Of a stretch of DNA of 12,140 bases, positions 7,994 through 12,140 are shown piece after piece. The stretch spans positions 1-12,140 of the forward strand of contig CAMLET010000039.1 of NCBI GenBank assembly GCA_946479125.1, written 5' to 3'. Below the pieces are notes generated by a model that worked only from the letters and a program-made list of their open reading frames with translations, was not told the DNA's origin and made no database searches. Position numbers and translations under genes: made by a program. The DNA is from an uncultured Flavobacteriales bacterium. Lineage in GTDB: Bacteria; Bacteroidota; Bacteroidia; Flavobacteriales; Crocinitomicaceae. Each line of letters opens with the position of its first letter. Position 1 is the stretch's first letter.

Positions 7994-8680
7994 ATGAAAA
8001 AGTATAGATGTTTGGTGGTTGATGATGAGGTTCCTGCTCACCGCGTAATCCATTCACATATTTCTAAAACGGATGTTCTGGAAGTTGTTGGTGATGCTTA
8101 CGATGGTAAAGAAGCACTTGATTTTCTTACTAAGAACAAAGTGGATATTGTTTTTCTGGACATAGAAATGCCGAAACTTACCGGAATAGAGCTTTTGCAA
8201 TGTTTGCCTTATCCGGTTTCAGTAATTCTAACAACGGCTTATAGCAATTTTGGATACGAGGCTTATGAGAATGATGTGGTAGATTACCTTCTCAAACCCG
8301 TTTCATTTCCTCGTTTTCTGAAAGCGGTAAATAAAGTAGTGAAAACCCTGGAGCCTGTTGTCGAAGTTAAATTGGATTATCCAAAACTAGAATTCAAGCA
8401 CGAAGGTGTTCTGAAAGTAGTTGATACGGAACAAATTCTATACGTTGAATCTATTGGGAATTACATCAAGATTCATTTTACCAACGATAAACCGATGTTG
8501 GTGACACAAACAATGAAGTATTTAACGTCAGTTCTTCCAGCTGAGTACTTTATCCGTATTCATAAATCCTACGTGGTTAAACGGGCTCAGATTACGGAAA
8601 TACGCAAAACAGAATTGGTATTAAACAACACGATTGTTTTGCCAGTTGGAAGAAAATTCTCGGTTCTTTTAGAGCGCTAG
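7994..8680 (+). CDS. LytTR-family response regulator
   Basis: This 228-residue DNA-binding regulator has a receiver domain (about 4-118) and a LytTR domain (about 132-228). Receiver residues are intact: acidic pair D10-D11, phospho-acceptor D56 in FLDIEMP, T81 in ILTTAYS, and K101 in YLLKP. The LytTR domain shows the usual order: VLKVVDTEQILYVESIGNYIKIHF, then a strand with MLVTQTMKYL, then FIRIHKSYVV and the terminal LPVGRKFSVLL. The family binds DNA with beta strands rather than a helix-turn-helix. It is cotranscribed with the kinase upstream (8-bp gap). Likely targets, by position only, are its own operon and the divergent barrel gene. Its stop codon lies 1 bp from the stop of the convergent desaturase gene, leaving no space for a terminator between them. 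Confidence 0.94.
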   Translation: MKKYRCLVVDDEVPAHRVIHSHISKTDVLEVVGDAYDGKEALDFLTKNKVDIVFLDIEMPKLTGIELLQCLPYPVSVILTTAYSNFGYEAYENDVVDYLLKPVSFPRFLKAVNKVVKTLEPVVEVKLDYPKLEFKHEGVLKVVDTEQILYVESIGNYIKIHFTNDKPMLVTQTMKYLTSVLPAEYFIRIHKSYVVKRAQITEIRKTELVLNNTIVLPVGRKFSVLLER

Positions 8681-8681
8681 A

Positions 8682-9770
8682 TTAACGCCCTAATGCCCAA
8701 AGCATTTTAGTATGTGCCCCAATTGCTTCTACGAAAGTTTTCTTAGAATGATAAGGTAAATTGAATTCTTTCGCGGTTGCCTGAACGATCTTCGAGATCT
8801 TTGGGTAATGCACGTGAGAAATACCTGGAAATAAATGGTGTTCTACCTGAAAATTCAATCCACCTACCAAGAAAGAAAGTACCTTACTGTCCATTGCAAA
8901 GTTCAATGTTGTTCTCAGTTGGTGTTCGATAAAGTTGTTTTCCAGGCTTCCTTCGTCGTTTGGTAACGGAAATTCATTCTCTTCAGTTACGTGTGCAATT
9001 TGAAAGACAATTGCTAGTGTTAATCCAGCAACGTAATGCACCATTAAATAGCCAAGCAACCAGTTCATGAAGGTCATTTCAGGAACAACGAAGTAGGGAA
9101 CCAACATGTAAGCGAAGTACAAAATTTTAGAAAGAATAATAATAAACAATTCTTTTCCTAAAGTAGTATTGGCAGTTTTCAAATGTCCTTCTTTGTTGTA
9201 ACGAATCACCTGATTGAAATCTTTTACTGTACTCCACATCAATGTCATCATTCCATAGAAAAACCAAGCATAAAGAAATTGGTATTTGTGCATTTTCTTT
9301 TTCTCAGCATGCGGTTCAAAACGAAGAAAGCCCATAGGAGCAATGTCTTCATCATGATCGTGAACATTTGTATACGTATGGTGAATAACGTTGTGTTGAA
9401 TTCTCCAGTTCAATGAATTTCCGGATAGAAGTCCAATAGAAAAGAATCCTAAAATCTTATTGAAACGGTCATTCTTACTGTAACTTCCGTGATTGGCATC
9501 GTGCATCACACACATTCCAATTCCAGCCATTCCTAATCCCATCAAGATGCCTAGTGGAATCCAACTTAACTTACTGTCAAACACATTGAAAGTAATCAAG
9601 AAGAATGGAACGAAGTAAGCTGAAAACATTACAAGCGTTTTGATATACAATAGAAAATTTCCGCTTTTGCTGATGTTGTTTTCTTTGAAGTAATTATCAA
9701 CGCGCTTACGAAGTTCCTGTTGAAAAGTACGATTGGAGTTTGAGTTAAATCTCAGATTATTGGCACTCAT
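8682..9770 (-). CDS. Membrane fatty-acid (acyl-lipid/acyl-CoA) desaturase
   Basis: This 362-residue integral-membrane di-iron enzyme introduces a double bond into a fatty acyl chain using O2 and electrons. All three histidine boxes are present: HDANH (90-94), HNVIHH (126-131) and QVEHH (308-312). Hydrophobic segments occur at about 43-62, 68-88, 105-118, 165-180, 208-230 and 235-257, giving the usual topology with the boxes on the cytoplasmic side. The glutamine opening the third box is characteristic of the front-end (delta-5/delta-6, linoleoyl-CoA-type) desaturases; eukaryotic members usually carry a fused cytochrome b5, which is absent here, so a separate ferredoxin or b5-like donor must serve it. 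Regiospecificity cannot be read from sequence. The ATG at 9770 is preceded by an A-rich leader typical of Bacteroidota. The gene is a single unit; a role in membrane fluidity, for instance in the cold, is inferred. Confidence 0.92.
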   Translation of the reverse strand: MSANNLRFNSNSNRTFQQELRKRVDNYFKENNISKSGNFLLYIKTLVMFSAYFVPFFLITFNVFDSKLSWIPLGILMGLGMAGIGMCVMHDANHGSYSKNDRFNKILGFFSIGLLSGNSLNWRIQHNVIHHTYTNVHDHDEDIAPMGFLRFEPHAEKKKMHKYQFLYAWFFYGMMTLMWSTVKDFNQVIRYNKEGHLKTANTTLGKELFIIILSKILYFAYMLVPYFVVPEMTFMNWLLGYLMVHYVAGLTLAIVFQIAHVTEENEFPLPNDEGSLENNFIEHQLRTTLNFAMDSKVLSFLVGGLNFQVEHHLFPGISHVHYPKISKIVQATAKEFNLPYHSKKTFVEAIGAHTKMLWALGR

Positions 9771-9795
9771 TTCTGGGCATTTTAGTTTTATCTAT

Positions 9796-9803
9796 CAAAG
9801 GTG
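9796..9803 (-). promoter_or_regulatory. Candidate -7 promoter element of the desaturase gene
   Basis: The minus strand reads CACCTTTG, one mismatch from TAnnTTTG, 25 bp upstream of the desaturase ATG. A perfect TTTG (minus strand of 9827-9830) lies 23 bp further upstream and could be the -33 element, though the spacing is a little long. The A-rich leader between the element and the ATG fits Bacteroidota translation starts. Confidence 0.3.
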
Positions 9804-9912
9804 AAGATTAAACGTATGCAATACCCCAAAAAAGGGATTACCAGCTTTTGTATTGGATGAACGCCGTTCGTCAGTGAAGTGTTTAGTGTGTGGTGGTTCA
9901 GTGGGATGTAGC

Positions 9913-9984
9913 ACCACAAAGACACAAGGTTCACGAAGGATAATTTTTGAGATATCATCTTTGTGTACTTAGCGCCTTAGTGGT
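9913..9984. repeat. ACCACAAAG palindromic intergenic repeat, copy 1
   Basis: This 72-bp imperfect palindrome begins ACCACAAAGACACAAG and ends CGCCTTAGTGGT. Its two arms pair as ACCACaAAGaCaC against ACCACtAAGgCgC, with a second short match CACgAAG/CACaAAG further in. It lies downstream of the mini T9SS gene and upstream of the desaturase gene. It is clearly homologous to the element at 10460-10527 in the opposite orientation. Repeats of this wording are, from memory, widespread between genes in Bacteroidota. Confidence 0.8.
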
Positions 9985-10019
9985 AAAGTCGATCCTCATC
10001 CTGCTTACGTTCATCTAAA

Positions 10020-10367
10020 CTATTTCAGAATGGTGATACTCCCAATTTGATTTCTTGACAACCCGTTTTGTGTTTTGCCCTTAATTTGATAAGTATAAAC
10101 TCCATCTTTCACTCCAACAGGTTCATATTCAAAAGCAGGATCTTTGGTTTCAAATACAATTGTCCCCCAACGATCAAATAGTAAAAATTCAAATTCAGTA
10201 AACTCGCAATCCGTTCCAATCCGAATGTCACGACAATCAAAACAGTCACCATCCACGGAGGCAAAATAAGGAACGAAAATGATACAACTATCCTGAATCT
10301 CCTGAGCAGTTACTTCAGAAGTTGAGAAATAACAAAAAAGTACGCTGATTAAGATTGATTTCCACAT
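10020..10367 (-). CDS. Mini secreted protein consisting mainly of a T9SS type B (CHU_C)-like domain
   Basis: This 115-residue protein has a signal peptide (residues 1 to about 21, ending VTA before QEIQ). The rest resembles the gliding-motility-associated C-terminal domain that acts as the T9SS type B sorting signal: a strand CIIFVPYF, then the core FEFLLFDRWGTIVFETKDPAFEY (read about 57-79), then KDGVYTYQIKGKTQNG, and a final strand IGSITILK. The usual FTPNGDGxND stretch is degenerate (SVDGDCFD). Full-length type B proteins carry hundreds of residues of cargo before this domain; here there is none. Four cysteines (28, 42, 45, 54) could form disulfides and are unusual for this domain. It may be a free-standing domain with its own role, or what remains of a larger gene, although the reading frame and signal peptide are intact. 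Related repeats in opposite orientation flank it on both sides. The gene is convincing; the function is unknown. Confidence 0.75.
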   Translation of the reverse strand: MWKSILISVLFCYFSTSEVTAQEIQDSCIIFVPYFASVDGDCFDCRDIRIGTDCEFTEFEFLLFDRWGTIVFETKDPAFEYEPVGVKDGVYTYQIKGKTQNGLSRNQIGSITILK

Positions 10368-10459
10368 GTCTTAATAACGTTGATGAGTGGTCTGGGTTGC
10401 TAGAAATTCATGTTTGATTTTAGTCCAGTGCTTCGAAGGTTTGTGCATGGCTAGATTTT

Positions 10460-10527
10460 ACCACTAAGGCACGAAGTACACAAAGGTTGATTATTAAATT
10501 TCTTTGTGATTCTTGTGTCTTTGTGGT
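10460..10527. repeat. ACCACAAAG palindromic intergenic repeat, copy 2 (inverted relative to copy 1)
   Basis: This 68-bp element reads ACCACTAAGGCACGAAG at its left and CTTGTGTCTTTGTGGT at its right. Reverse-complemented, it shares the first 16 bases with copy 1 at 9913-9984, and 24 of the last 26, with a diverged centre. It sits downstream of the class I fumarase gene and upstream of the mini T9SS gene, so it could also act as a terminator for the fumarase. Confidence 0.8.
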
Positions 10528-10554
10528 GTAAAATCCCCAGCACTCAACCGTTCC

Positions 10555-12140
10555 CTACAAATTCGCGAAGAAGTCGTTTCCTTTATCGTCAGTAATAATG
10601 AACGCCGGGAAATCTTTAATCGTAATCTTTCTTACAGCCTCCATTCCCATTTCTTCAAAATCTACTACTTCAACAGATAAGATGTTTTCCTTTGCCAAGA
10701 TAGCTGCCGGACCTCCAATTGATCCCAGGTAGAATCCACCATATTTTCCACAAGCATTGGTTACGTCTTTTGAACGGTTTCCTTTTGCAAGCATAATCAT
10801 ACTTCCTCCAACACTTTGGAACTGGTCAACGTAAGAATCCATTCGTCCTGCAGTGGTTGGACCAAAACTTCCTGATGGCATTCCTTCTGGTGTTTTAGCT
10901 GGACCAGCATAGTAAATTGGGTGATTTTTGAAATAATCCGGCATTGGTTTACCACTATCTATGATTTCCTTGATTTTTGCATGCGCCATATCACGAGCCA
11001 CAATCAATGTTCCGTTCAGTTTCAAACGTGTTTTGATTGGGTATTTCGATAACTCAGCTAAAACTTCAGCCATTGGTCTGTCCAAATCAACTGTTACAGG
11101 TGGCTCCAATTGTGGTGGCATTTCTGGCAATAAACGACGAGGATTTTTTTCCAACTGCTCAACAAATAATCCTTCTTTCGTGATTTTCGCCTTGATATTT
11201 CGATCGGCAGAACAAGAAACACCTAATCCAACCGGACAAGATGCAGCGTGACGTGGTAAACGAATTACACGAACATCATGTGTAAAGTATTTTCCTCCGA
11301 ATTGAGCACCAATGGTACTTTCCTGACAGATTTGATTCACGCGTTTTTCCCACTCCAAATCACGGAAAGCCTGACCGCCCATGTTTCCTTCTGTAGGTAA
11401 GTGATCGTAATAACCAGCAGATGCTTTTTTCACTGCAACTAAGTTTGCCTCAGCAGAAGTTCCACCAATAACAAATGCCAGGTGGTAAGGAGGACAAGCC
11501 GAAGTTCCTAAATCTTTGATTTTCTCTTTTATGAATTCCTCCAAAGAAGCATCGTTCAACAACGATTTCGTTTTTTGGTAAAGGAACGTTTTGTTAGCAG
11601 AACCACCACCTTTTGCTAAGAATAGAAATTCGTATTTCGCGCCTTGAGTGGCATATAAATCAATTTGAGCTGGAAGGTTGGAGCCTGAATTTTTCTCATC
11701 AAACATGTTCAAAGGAACAATTTGCGAGAAACGTAAGTTCTTTTCCTGATACGTATTGTAAATTCCTTTCGAAAGCCATTCAGCATCGTTGGCACCAGTG
11801 TACACATCTTCACCTTTTTTACCCATCACAATTGCCGTTCCTGTATCCTGACAAGAAGGTAATTGTCCTTCCGACGCCACAGTGGCATTTTGTAATAAGT
11901 TATACGCCACAAAACGGTCGTTATCCGTAGCTTCCGGATCTTCCAAAATTGCTTTCAGTTTTTCCAGATGCGAAGTTCTCAGGTAGAATGAAACATCACT
12001 GATTGCCTCCTGAGCCAATAATTCCAATCCTTTCGGATCAACTTTCAGGATTTCTCTATCACCCAATTTCTCTACAGAAACGTAGTCTGAAGAAATTTTG
12101 CGGTATTCCGTCGTGTCTTTTAAAATCGGGTAAGGATTGG
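10555..12140 (-). CDS. Class I (iron-sulfur) fumarate hydratase, N-terminus cut by the right edge
   Basis: The frame is open to the window's right end: upstream of an internal TTG (12064-12066) it continues as [27 protein letters not shown], matching the FumA/FumB N-terminus of E. coli, so only about ten residues are missing. The enzyme hydrates fumarate to malate with a [4Fe-4S] cluster. The three cluster cysteines of E. coli FumA (105, 224, 318) have matches at the same spacing: LPSCQDTGT (codon 11851-11853), TSACPPYH (119 residues on) and VSCSADRN (213 residues on). The conserved blocks [47 protein letters not shown] and [20 protein letters not shown] are all present, so both the catalytic and the C-terminal swivelling domains are complete. 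It ends GNDFFANL, a few residues shorter than FumA, which has a cysteine-bearing tail. It appears to be a single gene, followed by a palindromic repeat. Confidence 0.95.
   Translation of the reverse strand, partial: NPYPILKDTTEYRKISSDYVSVEKLGDREILKVDPKGLELLAQEAISDVSFYLRTSHLEKLKAILEDPEATDNDRFVAYNLLQNATVASEGQLPSCQDTGTAIVMGKKGEDVYTGANDAEWLSKGIYNTYQEKNLRFSQIVPLNMFDEKNSGSNLPAQIDLYATQGAKYEFLFLAKGGGSANKTFLYQKTKSLLNDASLEEFIKEKIKDLGTSACPPYHLAFVIGGTSAEANLVAVKKASAGYYDHLPTEGNMGGQAFRDLEWEKRVNQICQESTIGAQFGGKYFTHDVRVIRLPRHAASCPVGLGVSCSADRNIKAKITKEGLFVEQLEKNPRRLLPEMPPQLEPPVTVDLDRPMAEVLAELSKYPIKTRLKLNGTLIVARDMAHAKIKEIIDSGKPMPDYFKNHPIYYAGPAKTPEGMPSGSFGPTTAGRMDSYVDQFQSVGGSMIMLAKGNRSKDVTNACGKYGGFYLGSIGGPAAILAKENILSVEVVDFEEMGMEAVRKITIKDFPAFIITDDKGNDFFANL

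Noticed and set aside
10961..11251. Plus-strand open frames opposite the class I fumarase
   Set aside because: They are antisense to a highly conserved enzyme and show no features of their own.
12064..12066. TTG as the start codon of the class I fumarase
   Set aside because: The frame upstream of it translates to residues matching the FumA N-terminus, so the true start is beyond the right edge.

Overview
The window looks like chromosomal DNA of a Bacteroidota bacterium, most likely a member of the Flavobacteriales (a Fluviicola/Crocinitomicaceae-like organism would fit, but I cannot fix the genus). The signs are two type IX secretion (T9SS) C-terminal domains of different classes, a carboxypeptidase-regulatory-domain/TonB-plug outer-membrane barrel, a LytS/LytTR regulatory pair, a PNGase F relative, AT-rich sequence, weak Shine-Dalgarno sites, and one good match to the Bacteroidota -7 promoter element TAnnTTTG. 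I see no insertion sequence, phage gene, CRISPR array, tRNA or rRNA.

Layout, left to right. (1) The 3' part of a secreted von Willebrand A protein with a T9SS type A tail, cut by the left edge, followed by a perfect 10-bp hairpin. (2) A secreted PNGase F-like glycoamidase, convergent with a small lipoprotein. (3) Divergent from the lipoprotein, a complete class II fumarase (fumC), convergent with a 957-residue outer-membrane barrel. (4) Divergent from the barrel gene, across a gap filled by an inverted-repeat array, a LytS-type sensor kinase and its LytTR response regulator in a two-gene operon. (5) Convergent with the regulator, only 1 bp away, a membrane fatty-acid desaturase. (6) A 115-residue protein that is little more than a signal peptide plus a T9SS type B-like domain, lying between two inverted copies of one palindromic repeat. 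(7) A class I iron-sulfur fumarase running off the right edge, with only about ten N-terminal residues missing.

The genes are mostly single-gene units; kinase plus regulator is the only clear operon. Functionally they cover cell-surface and secreted proteins (VWA protein, PNGase, lipoprotein, barrel, mini type B protein), central metabolism (two unrelated fumarases doing the same TCA-cycle step) and membrane lipid unsaturation. The LytS/LytTR pair may control the divergent barrel gene; that is inferred from position only.

The most distinctive structure is between the genes. Four intergenic regions hold imperfect palindromes whose arms are built from short repeated words: AATTGAAAAT at 3818-3917, CACATAG at 6858-6976, and two inverted copies of an ACCACAAAG...GTGGT element at 9913-9984 and 10460-10527. 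A simpler 10-bp hairpin lies at 706-729. I see no clearly new multi-gene system; the repeats, the mini T9SS gene and the paired fumarases deserve the closest look.
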